Under the pieces are notes generated by a model that was not told where the DNA came from, searched no databases, and was given only the letters and a program-made list of their open reading frames with translations. The position numbers and the translations under genes are program-made. From Hepsetus odoe (lineage: Eukaryota > Chordata > Actinopteri > Characiformes > Hepsetidae): DNA of 64,000 nt. The stretch is from contig CM029384.1 in the NCBI GenBank assembly GCA_017165825.1, forward strand, positions 2,530,715 through 2,594,714, written 5' to 3'. Of this stretch, positions 40,601 through 53,217 are shown piece after piece; position 1 is the stretch's first letter, and the number at the start of each line of letters is the position of its first letter.

Positions 40601-42153
40601 TTTTTTTTTTTTTTTTATAAATTCTCTTCTAAACTGTATTCCCTAGCAATCTAAAGCTAAAGGCACACACTGGGGGTTGGGGTGGGCTGGGGTGGGTTTG
40701 AGTATTTCATTGTTTCTTATTGTTCCACATTCCTGGAAAGCGAGTGCTGGCCAGTGCACTTTAGGAGACCTGGAAAGAAAAGGCTTTTGTAGATTCCCTG
40801 CTTTTCCCCATTTCCATTCTAGTTACTTCAAATGCTTATCATGATTCCATACCCAATAGCAATGTTTATAAAAAAAAATATATATATATATATATATAAA
40901 AAATATATAAACATGTAAAAACAAAAAAATCATGGTTGAGATTTTATGTTTTGTCTCTTGTTTTGATAGTGGCATTGTTGATGTGTTTGTATGCTTTCTG
41001 AAAAGTGTCTTTTTGCATTTACGTTTTTCGGACATTCCGGTGTTAATATATTAAGTACACGGGCATTGAGGTCCAGGGCAGGTCTGAAATTTTCAGCTGA
41101 TTGGTCAAGAAAGAGAAGAAAGTCGTTCGAAAAATTCGGGAGATGTTTGGTGTGCCAGTGAGTTTCAAATTAGCAGCAAAGCATTGTTTACTTCCTCTAG
41201 TGGTGTTTCTTGTTTTTATTCTGTGCAGAAAGGAGTTTCTGGATCATTAGCACTGTTCAAGTGTCCTCCAGCAAAGTTACTGGCTGATTTTAAAAAAAGA
41301 GCAGTGGAGAGTGGGTACCTCATAACTTGATGTTTCTAGCACACACACACCACACACACACGGTATATGTAAATGCGCTTGGCCAGTAGATGCCCCATTA
41401 GACAGGCCAGCGCTTTCTTGTTTTGCAACCGAAATCTTGCAAGAGCACTTACTTGAGTGAACACTAGTGAATTAAATTTTGGCACATAACTAACATGCCA
41501 TCTTAGGACAGAGCGCTCAAGGTGAGCGAGACAGCAGAGAACCAACTGTCAATCACAATCACAGGGATTTCAGCATTTGAGGAGAGTGTGTGTGTGTGTG
41601 TGTGTGCGCGTGCGCGTGCGTGGCGTGCATGATAAAATTCTAATGAACGTTTATGGGACATTGTCATATTAGTTGAATGAAGAGTCACTATGCTTCCCTT
41701 AGTGCAGCGCAGATGTGACACACTAATGGGACTTCGTCATGGTAGTTGAGTTTAGACTTGTCACAGTATGTGTATGTATGTGCGTCTGTATGCGTGTGTG
41801 TGTGTGTGTGTGTGTCTATGCAGTATCCGCTAGCTAATGCAGCCCCAGTGTATCGGTGTTCAACTTGTCAGATACCTGTGTTAGATTAAATTTACTCTGT
41901 ACTGAATAATGTGAAAGTAAAACTATGCCATATACTCCATCTCAGTCCCATCTGTGTTTTTCTTGCAGAAATGATCTCAAAAAGAAGGGCCTGATGCACA
42001 ACCCCTTTCACACTGATAAACCGTTTACTTCTACAAGTTCATTTTAGGGTGAAATTGTTTGATTGATTTAAATTAATTTCTCAGATTTTGAGAAATTCTG
42101 CACAATTCAGTCTTGCAGTCCCACTCCCCAACTAAATCACTTCTCTACCATGT
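40601..42153. other. ap2a1-DUSP intergenic region, simple repeats
   Basis: Contains a TA-rich run (40876-40905), short CA/TG runs (41339-41361, 41587-41622, 41775-41815) and no recognisable gene. Part may be distal 3' UTR of ap2a1. Confidence 0.6.
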
Positions 42154-42422
42154 GGCAGTGCAGTGGTGGCCTAGCGGTTAGGGCGTTAGCCGCATGATCA
42201 GAGGATCGGGGGTTCAAACCCCTTCCCAATAGGTTGCCCTGAGGTACCCTTGAGCAAGGTACCGTCCCCATCACTGCTCCCCGGGCGCTTTCAATAGCTG
42301 CCCACTGCTGCACGGGTTTGAGTGTGCATGGGTAAAATGCAGAGGTCCAATTTCGTTGTGGTTCATGTGTGCTGTGCCGTGACCTCGCAATGACAAGGGT
42401 AGTCACTTTCACTTCACTTTTT
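42154..42422 (+). repeat. SINE family A, full-length sense copy
   Basis: The best reference copy. The tRNA-like head GCAGTGGTGGCCTAGCGGTT carries box A and GGGGGTTCAAACCCC carries box B, followed by AGGTTGCCCTGAGGTACC, CTCCCCGGGCGCTTTCAATA, a CCAATTTCGTTGTGG block and the tail AATGACAAGGGTAGTCACTT plus TTCACTTCACTT. Confidence 0.95.
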
Positions 42423-43369
42423 TCACCATGGTGCTAAACGGAGCTGGGTGAAAGTCTTCAATGCAGACGTTTTATTTATCAACCAGAGCTTAACTGTCTT
42501 TTCTGATTCTGTTGCCAGATATATGAAAAATATGGCAGAATAGTGATACTTACAAAAAAGAAAAAATGTGCACATCTCTGTTTATTAAAATATATTCGGG
42601 CCAATCAAGAAAAAGCCTCATTCATTCAGACAGCCTATTATTTACTACTTTTTGTGAGTTATCTCAACATTTCTAATGTCTGCATTCCATCATCACAGAT
42701 GCTTATCGGTCTGAATGACTGTCCCATCCTTGCAGTGCAGAGTAGATGGAATTGCAATTAAAAAGGTTAGAACAGCTTCATCCTGTTACATTTGATTAAA
42801 TATCTCCTAGATTTAATCGGAGCTGCCTGCTAAATTCTTCATGTGAGCCTGACCAGTCTGTTAATTTAATATTAAGCTGGCATTCACTGGATGAAGGGGG
42901 AATGAAAGGGCACTGTTGAAACTGCAGAGTCAGTCCTGGAAAAGCACAAAACAGCTCCGGCTCCCATGCTGTCCCCCCAGCAGAGCAATAAAGCTCTTAT
43001 TTAAATCCAGCACAATGAACTAAGCGCTCTAAATGATGCATGTCTCCCAGCATGGTCCAACCGGGGAGGAGTAAACAGCCTAAACAACCAAAACCGAAAA
43101 AGCTAAATGTCTTGTAAATGGAAATGACCCCAGGAGAGCCAACAAGCCCGTCTCACATTAAATACTTTGTTTTAAAAAGTGCTTTTTTTAATTCGTCCTT
43201 TTACCACGAGCCTCTCTCATCACAGACGTGGACGTGGGGCGGATAAAAAGACGCGATTCATCACAATAAACAAACAATTAAAACGCAAAACGCCAGCGGC
43301 TTCCAAAGGCAAACTGATGATGTAGAACAAATAGAATGGGTTTGCGCATGCGCGCTTCGGAACCGCAGT

Positions 43370-43646
43370 CCTCGACGCTGATTGGTTGGAAATGACATCA
43401 CAATACAATCGCACTATTCTTAGGTTCTGGAATCGGCATTACGTCATTTTTTTCTGCCTCGCGCAGGTACAGAAGCTACAAACAACAACAACAGAGGCAG
43501 CAGAAGTGGAGCAGCTGCCCTGCTGTCCTCAACACGGTCCGCTTTTATTGGCTTTTCCAGCAGTTTGGTTTCACGGCATTATTCTACACCTCGGAGTCTC
43601 TTATTTGATTTGCTTCATTTAGAAAGTGGATATCTAAGTTTGCTTG
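43370..43646 (+). promoter_or_regulatory. DUSP gene promoter and non-coding exon 1
   Basis: A CCAAT box (GATTGGTTGG, about 43380), a CRE-like ATTACGTCA (43438-43446) and a CpG patch precede a likely non-coding exon ending at the strong donor TTG/GTGAGT (43646/43647). It would splice to the acceptor CTGCAG at 44075, upstream of the ATG at 44099. Confidence 0.55.
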
Positions 43647-44098
43647 GTGAGTATTCTGCTTTCACCCTTTTTCCCCCCCATTATGATCATTTTGTTTCAT
43701 CATAATGATTTCAGAATCTGTTCAGCTCAAGAGCCAGGACCTTTAACTGCAAACCTCTTCTTCTGCATGCTTCTTTGAATCTCCCAGTTTAATCTCTTAC
43801 TTTTGTGATTACTGCTGTGGTGTTTTTACTCACTGTGCATTAGGCTGTTTCAAGGGAATCTTGCATTAAGGGTTTGTGCATCATCTACATCAACGAATTG
43901 TCTAGCAGGACTAAGCAAACGTTGTATTGTGAAATTATTACACATTATTTGTGCAACAGACTTGGCTCAGTTTGGGTCAGTGTGGGTGAACAGTATTCTG
44001 GCATTGTAGCTTTTTAAGCATGTGGTTTCTAATGCCACGGTGTTCCCAGTTCTGACCAGCTGCCTCTCCCTGCAGGACCGCAGCTCCTCCGGGTAGAG

Positions 44099-46675
44099 AT
44101 GGTTTTCTGCAGGGATGGTCAGCCTGAGCGCACCCCCCTGTCCCTTATCCTGCCGCAGCTTTACCTGGGGGCAGAGACGGACATCACTCAGGTAGCCTTC
44201 ATCTTCACCCTGCATGATCTGCATAAAGGCAAAATACATAGGTGTTCAGACACCCCTGGTAGTGAATCCAGCAATTTGCAGATTTGCAAATTTGCACCCC
44301 CAGCACTGGACTGTAGCACATTAGTGAGCTCCATTCCATATTTGTGAGGGGTTTGGGACAGCATGCAAAGTTTCATGGCTGTTTGCAAGTAAATCCTCAC
44401 AGCTATGTTAAATCATCAAGTGTAGCTTTTCTAGAAAAGTAGTGGCTTCAGAAGAACTACAGCGTCTGGAAATTGCTGGGTTGCTGCTGGTGCCTTCCGT
44501 TTTGTTCCGACAGCTTAAGAGTAGCTTTTGCTCACTGCATTTCTCTCCTTCTCCTCCTCCCAGGACTGCCTCTCTGCCCAGGGGATTTCATATGTTCTAA
44601 GCGTCAGCCGTTGCTGCCCTCAGCCCTCCTTTCTGCCCCAGTCTCACTACCTCCGAATCCCCATAGATGACTCTCTGCGGGATGAGCTGCTGCCTTGGAT
44701 CCCACAGGCGCTGCAATTTATTGGTGAGGGACATTGAAACCCCCAATTCCCCCCCCCCCCCCCCCCACCCGCATTACATCATTTCTGCACTTGGAGAACA
44801 TGGCAAGAACACAGAGATCCCTTTCCTTGGACTAACCTAAACACGGGCTGTTCTGAGCGGAGCTTGAACTGAAGCACTGAAAGCATGTTATAAATAAACT
44901 GGATTAAAAACTAATTTCTCTAATAAATCATATTTTTAATGTTGGAATTAATTTGAAATAGCACATTATTTATATACAGTAAGCCTCACGATGCATTTGT
45001 TTTTCAGATGAAGCCATGTCTCTGGGCTGCTCGGTCATCGTCCACTGTGCAGCAGGCATTTCCCGCTCTCCGGCTCTTGCTGTTGCATATGTTATGTACA
45101 GCCTAGGGATGGATCTGGATCATGCTTACAGGTAATGAGTGCACATTTGTTTGGATAAGATAACAGAACTGAGGAATAAGAAAACCAAGTTGTAATTTCA
45201 CTAAATTGCTTTTTGAAAACAGTTTGATTTGTATGTGAATGTTAAAATGTTCACTTCCTTTTCACTAAATCCATGTAAGCCCATGTAAAGACAATAAGCT
45301 CCTAAAAAAGACTCGTTTTCAATTCACTCTTTTATGTAACTGACTTTTTAGCCCACAGAAGTTTAGCGCCGCTCATTCAGGTTGAGGCTGGGAGAGTTTC
45401 AGACTGCTTTTTAGAACGCACACAAAAAAGGAGAGCCAATCAGAACAAGAGTCAGTCTTAAAGGGATAGTGACAAAAACAGCCAGAGATAATGAGAGGAT
45501 GAAAAATGCCATAAATAACTGAAACACGACTAAGTGAAATGTAAAACAAGGGCCCTTTTAATGCTGTATTTGTATAGTGGATAAAAAATGTCATCACAAA
45601 AATCAAAATACTTACCTCTCACCTCGTTTCCTTTAGGTTTGTGAAAGAGCGAAGGCCGACAATCTCCCCAAACTTTAACTTCTTAGGTCAACTGCAGCTC
45701 TTCCAGGGCACGCTTCCTATAAAGGGCGGCCATGTTAGCCAATCCACACAGCCTCCCGTTGCTTCTTCTGACACCTGCCTGCAGCCCACCAGCAAAACCA
45801 CTGCCAACGACAGGTCCTCTCCAAGTAGTTATGACGTGCAGGACAACGTTACAGACAGCAAAAGTAATAGTGCTATCAAGGGCCATACAGAGGACACCAA
45901 AGCACATGTTCACTGTGAGAAGAAGAACAGCCAAAGTGAAGGCGTCCTGACCCCAACCCCAAAGTCAGAGTTCACCTTATCTCTCTCTGACAAGCTCAAA
46001 ACGCTGAGTGTAGAGCCCGCTGAGGTACAGAGGCCGGCCTTGGGCCAGCAGGGTGTGCATGCTCTGGTGGCCCGAAAGCCTACTCACCTTGAAATCCCTC
46101 TTTCAGAAAAGCGTAAAAGCCTCACTCTGTCCCTCACACCGGTCTGTCCTAGCCCCCGGACTGACCTAGAGGAGGTGAAAGCAGTAAGTAACAAAGATGT
46201 CAAGAGTTGTAGTCAGAAAGAGGTGTGCAGTACACCTGTTGGCCAGAATGGGGCATTAAAAAGTGCAGGGAAAACCAGAAGGCGTGATTTTTCTCTAAAC
46301 GGGGCTCATAGGCCCAACAGCAGAGAGGCTTCCTCAGCGCTGCAGAAAAGAAGAGAGAAAGCTGAGAAAAGAAACTGCTCTGCGATGAAAATGGCAAAGG
46401 AAGCGCGTCCAAAAGCAAGCTCAAGCCTGCAGAAAGGAAAAACAGACTGTAAGGTGATGCAAAAACATGAGCAAACTCAGTGCTCAGGCAGCACCGTGCA
46501 TCACCAGCAGGGGGCAGTTGAAGCAGTGGAGGTTATTGATGCAGACCAAAGCCCAGTGTCCCCAATCAACCTCACCGTCAACAGACTCTTGGGCTGGGGG
46601 GAGCGCATGCTGCTTGGGATCCTTCTTGGCCCCCATATCAAAGTAGGCCAGGCTGCTCTGCCATACAGATGCTGA
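44099..46675 (+). CDS. Dual-specificity protein phosphatase, DUSP8/16-like, without rhodanese domain
   Basis: Coding exons 44099-44191, 44564-44723, 45008-45131 and 45637-46675 join to 471 aa. Residues about 15-140 form the catalytic domain: LPQLYLGAE near 19-27, likely general acid D67 in IPIDDS, and the signature VHCAAGISRSPA with C98 nucleophile and R104. The following FVKERRPTISPNFNFLGQL is the DUSP8/16-type end of the domain. Typical MAP-kinase phosphatases have an N-terminal rhodanese/MAPK-docking domain of about 150 residues; here only about 15 residues precede the catalytic domain. Residues about 145-471 are Ser/Lys/Pro-rich and probably disordered, ending in VNRLLGWGERMLLG. The substrate is probably a phospho-Tyr/Thr MAPK-like protein, but the missing docking domain leaves this open. 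Alternative: a DUSP8/16 paralogue whose 5' exons I did not find. Confidence 0.85.
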
Positions 46676-46907
46676 AGAGAGGCAGACGGGCATGGAGGAT
46701 TCATTCACTGGAAGAAAAGAAGTGATGCACTGAATTTGCTTGTTTCACATGTGAATATCTTTTCCACACAGATTAAACCTAGTGCTGAAGGATATATGTA
46801 TTCATATATTTGTAACACATTTTATTCAACTGGAAATAATGATCATGGTTGAATCGGGTCCTTTTGTTTCCAGTTTATTTTGCAGCAAGAAAGGATTTTA
46901 AAGAAGG

Positions 46908-46913
46908 AATAAA
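46908..46913 (+). terminator. DUSP gene candidate polyadenylation signals
   Basis: AATAAA at 46908-46913, 233 bases after the stop; a second candidate, ATTAAA, is at 47291-47296. Sequence up to about 47340 is non-repetitive and could all be 3' UTR. Confidence 0.4.
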
Positions 46914-47379
46914 TAGAAGTGAAGTTAAAAGGGAGTTTGACTGTGAACCTGAGTGTGTGTATAGCTGTTTGTTGAGGTTATTATTAATTTTTTTTGTGAG
47001 AGTGATTTTACTCATTTCACAGGACTGCATGCAAGGCCTCTATCTGAAGTTCTCTGTCTGACAGACAGCTTGATCGAAGGCTCTGTTGTAAATCGCCTCT
47101 TTGCCACTGATTCTTCAGAAGCACTGACTGTGTACAAATGGCTGAAGGAGACTTTGCTGTATCTGTTCTATTTTAATGCACAGCCAGCCTGTGAATTTAT
47201 TTATTGAACTGATTATTGTTATTTATAAATGGATATTTTCAGGTTGACTGGCTATTTTAGCACTGCAGCTTGTACTGAGACACAGTGTTCATTAAAAATG
47301 GCATATTTTACACAAAGGTTTCTTCCATTGTATTTTATTTCAGTGACACATTATAGCTCGGATAAGTTCGTAGAAATCA

Positions 47380-47745
47380 AGTCAGTCAAGTCAAGTAGGA
47401 TTTTGTCATTTCAGCCATATACACAGTACACAGTGAAACGAAATAAGCATATAATCCCACGCTTGCACCAGCAAATCTTCATTTCACCTACACACACTGG
47501 TAATGAACACACACACCAGGAGCAGTGGGCTGCACACCTGGGGGCAGGTATGAGGTTATGTGCCTTGCCTGAAGGAATCTCAAGGTGGGTGCAGGAGTGG
47601 GACGTTTTGTTCAACAACCCCCACTCGACCACATTTTTCCTGTCCGTCCAGGGGACTGAACAGTTTGCAAGCCCTCTTCTACTATCCCACAGCTGCAACC
47701 ATCTCTTGCAGTGGAGGGGACCAAATCATTTTAAAACGTGTGTGA
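47380..47745. repeat. L2-like LINE 3' tail plus associated repeat
   Basis: 47380-47450 matches the 3' end of the element at 17415-17500 (TCAAGTCAAGTAGGATTTTG, CATATACACAGTACACAGTG, AACGAAATAA). It continues into GCAGGAGCAGTGGGCTGC, which recurs at 54568-54590. No open reading frame is meaningful. Confidence 0.65.
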
Positions 47746-48189
47746 TGAATATTTAAAAAAAAAAAACTAATTAATTATTTAGGATAATTATTTCATTGGC
47801 AGAGGCCTTGAGGAAAGGTCGAATCTATATGCTTCATTCTGGGAAAGCTTTCAGAAATGTTTTTCACCAGTTCACTAAATTAGCAGATCCACTTTTTTTC
47901 TCTAGAGAACTGGTTTTAGAAATGCTTTGAGATTTTTTGTTTTAATCATAGTCACATCCAGGGCATTGTATAGTTTCCAAAGCAATAGACATTTTTCCAC
48001 ATGTCCCAGGTTGTAATCCTAACCTGGTGGGCTGTATTAATGCTGAAGACATTATGCTGGAAAAACTCTTAATCACAATCTAAGGGACTGAATTCAACAG
48101 AAAAAGGTGAAGCTTGTTTTTAATGCACCAGAAGAATTCTACTTTGTCAAATAAACTAGTTATTTTTGTGCATTAAATTACACATGCAT

Positions 48190-48285
48190 ACATCTATTTG
48201 TCTGTCTGTGTCTATCTGTATACCAAACTATCTATCTGCCTGTCTCTCTGTCTATGTGTCTATCTATCTATCTATATAAAGAGAG
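48190..48285. repeat. TCTA/TCTG tetranucleotide microsatellite
   Basis: Imperfect TCTA and TCTG units run for about 90 bases, followed by short GA and TA runs. Confidence 0.9.
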
Positions 48286-48373
48286 AGATCCACACATCCA
48301 CACATACATATAATGTGTATTAAATGTGATTGTGTTTGTGTATATATATATATAATTATTACATTATTTCTAA

Positions 48374-48622
48374 GTGAAACTGACAACCCTTGTCATTGCG
48401 AGGTCACAGCACTGCAAACCACAACGAAATTGGACCTCTGCTTTTAACCCATGCACACAAATACCGTGCAGCAGTGGGCAGCTATCGAAAGCGCCCGGGG
48501 AGCAGTGACGGGGACGGTACCTTGCTCAGGAGTACCTCAGGGAAACCTACTTGTGAGGGAATCGAACCCACAATCTTCCGATGCAGGGCCAACTCCCTAA
48601 CCACTAGGCCACCGCTGCCCCA
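48374..48622 (-). repeat. SINE family A, full length
   Basis: Antisense copy with CATTGCGAGGTCACAGCACTG, CACAACGAAATTGGACCTC, GCCCGGGGAGCAGTGACGG, GAATCGAACCCACAATC and CACTAGGCCACCGCTGCCCC. One of the least diverged copies in the window. Confidence 0.95.
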
Positions 48623-49359
48623 GTGCAATAAAACAAGTGGCTGTAAAATTATCTAAAGGTAGAATAGTGGGCTATTGCTTTACACAAATCAGACCTGCTG
48701 AGATGTGACTGTGTGATGAATGGTTGCCCTTTAAAGGTGTATCTTCCACAGCGTGGAGGTGAACACCCACCGCCGTGCCGTCCCGTCCCGTCCCGTGGAG
48801 GAAAGTGTTTCTCATGATGTGGCTGAGTTCAGACAGGAGCGCTGTGACGGGCTGGACTGCGCCCTGTTACTCACGTCCGGGGGGCGGAGCAGAGCGGGAC
48901 ACGAGTAAGTTCACAGCGAGTCATTAATCGACTCACAGCACAGCCGCGTCGACGCGCCTCGATACGGGCTGTACTTGTGTCCGCAAAGCTTCATGTGGCT
49001 TCGACGTCACCCTCTTTCTTTAACACGAGTAAAACGTGTTTTCCCCCATTAAAACCCACTAATGTGTTGTCTCGACATATTTTAGGCCACTACCTCCGGG
49101 CAGGTCTATGTCCAAATATGGAAACAACAATTACTCCCTCTATCCACCTATCCGGAAAGGCAATTTTCATCGCTAGAAGTCGACTTTAATATCATCACAA
49201 TCGTTTCAGATCGTCTTTAGGTCCCTTGGAGGGTCATTTTGGGCTGAATACTGCTTTATTGTGTTTGTGAAGCAACCTAAACGACGGTCCTCTTCTTCCC
49301 TCAAAACGCATGAAATCAGCTACGCTGCAAGCGTTGTTCCCCCCCCACCCCGCAAGCCC

Positions 49360-49757
49360 CGCCTCGCTGTCGGATTGGTTACTGGCGATACGCATCCTGC
49401 ACCGCGATTGGCTTTCAGCGTGTCGTGCCTTGAACGAGAAGAACTGACCAATCGTCGTGCTTCAGTGCGTTACGTCTAGCCAATCGGATCGGAGAGGCGG
49501 GGCTTGAAGAAGAGGCGGGGAGAGGGGGAAAAAGTAGCCTCTGGTTATGAAAAAAAAGTAGACCCTAAGATTCGAGCACAAATTTCCAGAGAGAAAACCG
49601 GGAAGACGGAGAAAGTCGTTCGTGCCAGAGGTTTGGAGATGTTTAGGGTTTGTAGACGCTGTCGTCAGTGATTTGGGGAAGGTGAAAGGCTCGCTTTAAC
49701 TTTCAGCCGTTTGACTTTAAGTGGTGAACTCCCCCAGAGGCGGCTGCGGAAGGAAAG
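49360..49757 (+). promoter_or_regulatory. rras: rras promoter and non-coding exon 1
   Basis: Four CCAAT boxes (near 49373, 49405, 49448 and 49480, in both orientations) and two GC boxes (GGCGGGGCTT at about 49496, GGCGGGGAG at about 49513) precede a CpG-rich segment. A donor GAAAG/GTGAGT closes a likely non-coding exon at 49757; it splices to CTGTAG/CAGACTG at 50898/50899, just before the ATG. Confidence 0.7.
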
Positions 49758-50467
49758 GTGAGTCAATGGACCCTTTTTTCTTTTTCAGCGCTCGGTGCGG
49801 TTTGTAGGCCTTTGGGCTCTGTTTCTCAGTTAAATCAGCTTCGCCTGTGGAATTTAAAGTGCTCTCTTGGGCTTTGCTGAAGCATATAGTGCTTTAAAAC
49901 TCTTTTAAGGTGGTTTGGGCTCAATAGCGAGAGGCGCCGGGCTCAGAAACCCCGGGTTTCGTAAGCAGATCCAGCGGTGAGGATCCACCCTCACTTTTAC
50001 CTCAGAGTCCAGTTCTGGAGACACCAGAGACCTCAGCGCTCTTAAAGACAATTTTTAAAATTTCCTTTGACTTATTCTCGCTTTTTTTGTCGAGGAGAGT
50101 GATCCACTTTCTCATTTTCAGTTTAAACCCCTCGCATTTGCTTCCTAATCCATTGTTTTGTTGGTTTAATTTCCCTCTCTGCTTTTATTTCAGCCCAAAA
50201 AGAGACTCCCAACAGCCTCCACCCTTATTACAACCCCAGGCTCCAGATTTGGACTCCTAATGTACCTTAAATGTGCATAAACACCGGCTGAACTTTAGAC
50301 TCATATACTCATTTTCATATACACTCATCTTTACCTCCACCGCCCTTTATGGTGGTTTAATTTTAGCCTAAAATGACCCAGAAACCCCCCTTCACCCTCG
50401 TCCTTTTCTCAGGGTCCGGTTTGGAGATGCTGATTACTGCGTGCTTTGTGAATCTAAATGCTGAAGT

Positions 50468-50658
50468 AAAAGTGACTCTTGTGGTTGTGAAACACGGTGA
50501 GACCCAGCAAAATTCAGTCTCATGCCACACAGCAGGGGGCAGCTATTAAAAGTGCCCGGGGAGCAGTGATGGGATGGTACCGTGCTGCTGTTTGGGATTC
50601 GAACCCAGGACTGTCTTTTCTTAGGCCCTAGTCCCTAAACACTAGGCCACTGCTGCTG
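50468..50658 (-). repeat. SINE family A, internally deleted (rras intron 1)
   Basis: Antisense copy: AGTAAAAGTGACTCTTGTGG, GGGGAGCAGTGATGGGATGG and GGGATTCGAACCCAGGA, ending CACTAGGCCACTGCTGC. The GGGCAACCT segment is lost. Confidence 0.88.
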
Positions 50659-50913
50659 AGGACCGGAGTTTAGGTTCTCATTTCCAACCCAGCACATTTA
50701 CTCCCTAATCCTTTTTTTTTTTTTTTTTTGGTTTAATTTCTCTCTTTCGTTATATTTCGGACCAAAATGGTCCTTTTGAATCCACCAGATGTTGGATAGA
50801 GTCTTAACGCTTCCCTGCATTTCCAAAGGGAGCTTGGCGCTGGAGAAGTTTTTGGCTGCTTTTACCCAGATTGTCTGTTTTCTCCTGTGTTTCTGTAGCA
50901 GACTGATCAAGCC

Positions 50914-53171
50914 ATGTCTTCAGAGGAGGAAAGATACAAGCTGGTGGTGGTGGGTGGAGGTGGAGTGGGGAAAAGTGCACTGACCATCCAGTTTATCCAG
51001 GTAAATCAGATGTCCATTATCACTGGAACGAAATGGAGGCCAAATCGTGGTCTTCGAGGACCCCGGCCTAACAGTTCAGTGCTTGAACGCACCTAATTGT
51101 AAGAAGGGGTGAAAAAAAAAAAAAAAAAAATCACTCTTACACAATTTTCCCTAAACTTAAACATAGCTGATCAGCCAGGACTTGTTCAGGGTCTGAAGTT
51201 GACTTTGTTTTTGTGCTGGAGCAACAAGGCCGATAAGTGATGAAAGCCAACCTAACTCACTTGGTAAAGAGAAACCAACTGCTCTGTGTTTTCTTTTAGG
51301 TGTAAATAAGGTTGTTCAGAGTGGGTTTGTTGTGAAATCGCTCTTTATGGTGGTTTGAATGGAACCAGGGGTAACAACACAAATATAGCTACTTTAATCG
51401 CTGTCTGATCTGCCGGCGAACAGTCTTGAAATGACAAAATGGTCACGGTTATGTTTGGCTTTGGGACTGTTACCCCGTAATGCCCTACATTTCTCACCCA
51501 TGAATGGATCTTGTTTTAGACCAGTCTTTGTAAACCAATGTCTCCGGCATCAGGCAGGCTGGGCGTAATTTCATGAATTAAGCCACTATGAGGAAGCTTC
51601 TTCTAATGTTTCCTACTTTGTGAATGATTCTCACTCTCTGTTCCTCTAGACTAGTGGTCCCTAACAAATGGGTCATTTGGACCGGGCCACACAGAAATGC
51701 TGATTTAAAAATACTTTTATTTTTTTAAATTCAGAAAAAATGCTTGTCTCGGTCACGTAATACAGTACATCAAAAATTAAGCCTAAAAGTGAGCAAAAAT
51801 AAGTAAAAAAACAAGTTTATTTTTATGCACTTTGTTTTTAGCTGTTTCTATGCTGGTCTGTGGAAAATAGTGTTAAACCGGTCTGTGGTGCAAAAAAGGT
51901 TAGGGACCGCTGCTCTAGATTAAATTCTGTATTTCAAATTAAACAGTTTTAAATGACTCTTAACCATTAAATTATTCAGAAATTCTGAAATAGGGGTGAA
52001 ATTCCCCATGAAGTAGATTTGCTGATGTAGTTTCTGACACCTTTTGTGATTTTATTTTTTTTTGTCTGTTGGGGTAAAATATTGCAGTGTTTCTCCCTAG
52101 ACCCTTCATATAATAGCAAAGTAAAGTAGGTATTTTGAAGGTGTGCTTGCAACTGCCTGCATGATGGTGGACTGTAGGTGGGTTTGTGTTAACGCTCTAA
52201 ATTTTTTCATGATGAAAATGTCAAAATGAGAAATGCGTGGCTTTTTTAACTATAGATGATGTTGGCTAAAACTAAAGGATGTGTCTTTATAGTGGCTAAA
52301 ATGAATGTTGAGGTTGGGGCTGGGTTTAAAATTAGACTTGTGTGAGTGGTTGGTACGTAAATAGGCTTGTTTTTTGTGGTTTCTGACACTGGACACACAA
52401 CATATCCTGACTTCTTCTGGAGAAAGGGGAAGACGTGTGGAGCTGTTCCTTTAATAGCAAGGTGTAGTAAGAGTATAAAAGCAGAGAAACTGTGGTTCAA
52501 GGTCATTTGTTATACTTAAAATAACTGATGGAAAACACTCTACAGTTTAAGGGAGATGTTGTGTGTTTGTCTGATGCCATATGTGTTGCATGTCAGAAAA
52601 TGTCATCGCTCCTAAAACGGCTTCTGTGAACCATAACGAGGAGTTGTCCGTGTCTGATTTAAGTGTGTTAACAGCCAGGTGAACCCAAGAGTGTGTGCTT
52701 GACATGTCCTCTCATGTCTAGGCCCAAAAGCTCTTTGTCTGCAAGTCCTAGCAAACCGAAAGTAGTAATATCTGTCTCTTTTCTGTCACAGTCCTACTTT
52801 GTGTCCGACTATGACCCCACCATCGAGGATTCCTACACCAAAATATGCACCGTAGACGGCAAGGAGACCCGACTGGACAGTACGTTGTTTTTCCGCATTG
52901 ACATGTTTGAGTGAGTGAGAAAAGAACAGAAACAGATTACGGACGGTTCGGGGCAACACATTTTTGGAATAGAATCAGCGAGGATCAGTATTAGCTTCAA
53001 CAGCTCCTGGCCAGGTTTTGTTTGGACTTGCTGAATCAGTTTGTCAGCGCTCTAATTTTCAAAATTACGCTTCCAGACAGTTAGCCGGCCTTAAAAGTGG
53101 AGCTTTATGTCTGTGCCTCGTCCTGCCCTTGCTTATCTATTGCCACACAGTCGTGTTAATCATTTGATTTA

Positions 53172-53217
<46 letters not shown>

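Noticed and set aside
42154..42240. tRNA gene (box A and box B present)
   Set aside because: The head belongs to a repeated SINE and does not fold into a full cloverleaf by eye; the same sequence recurs many times.
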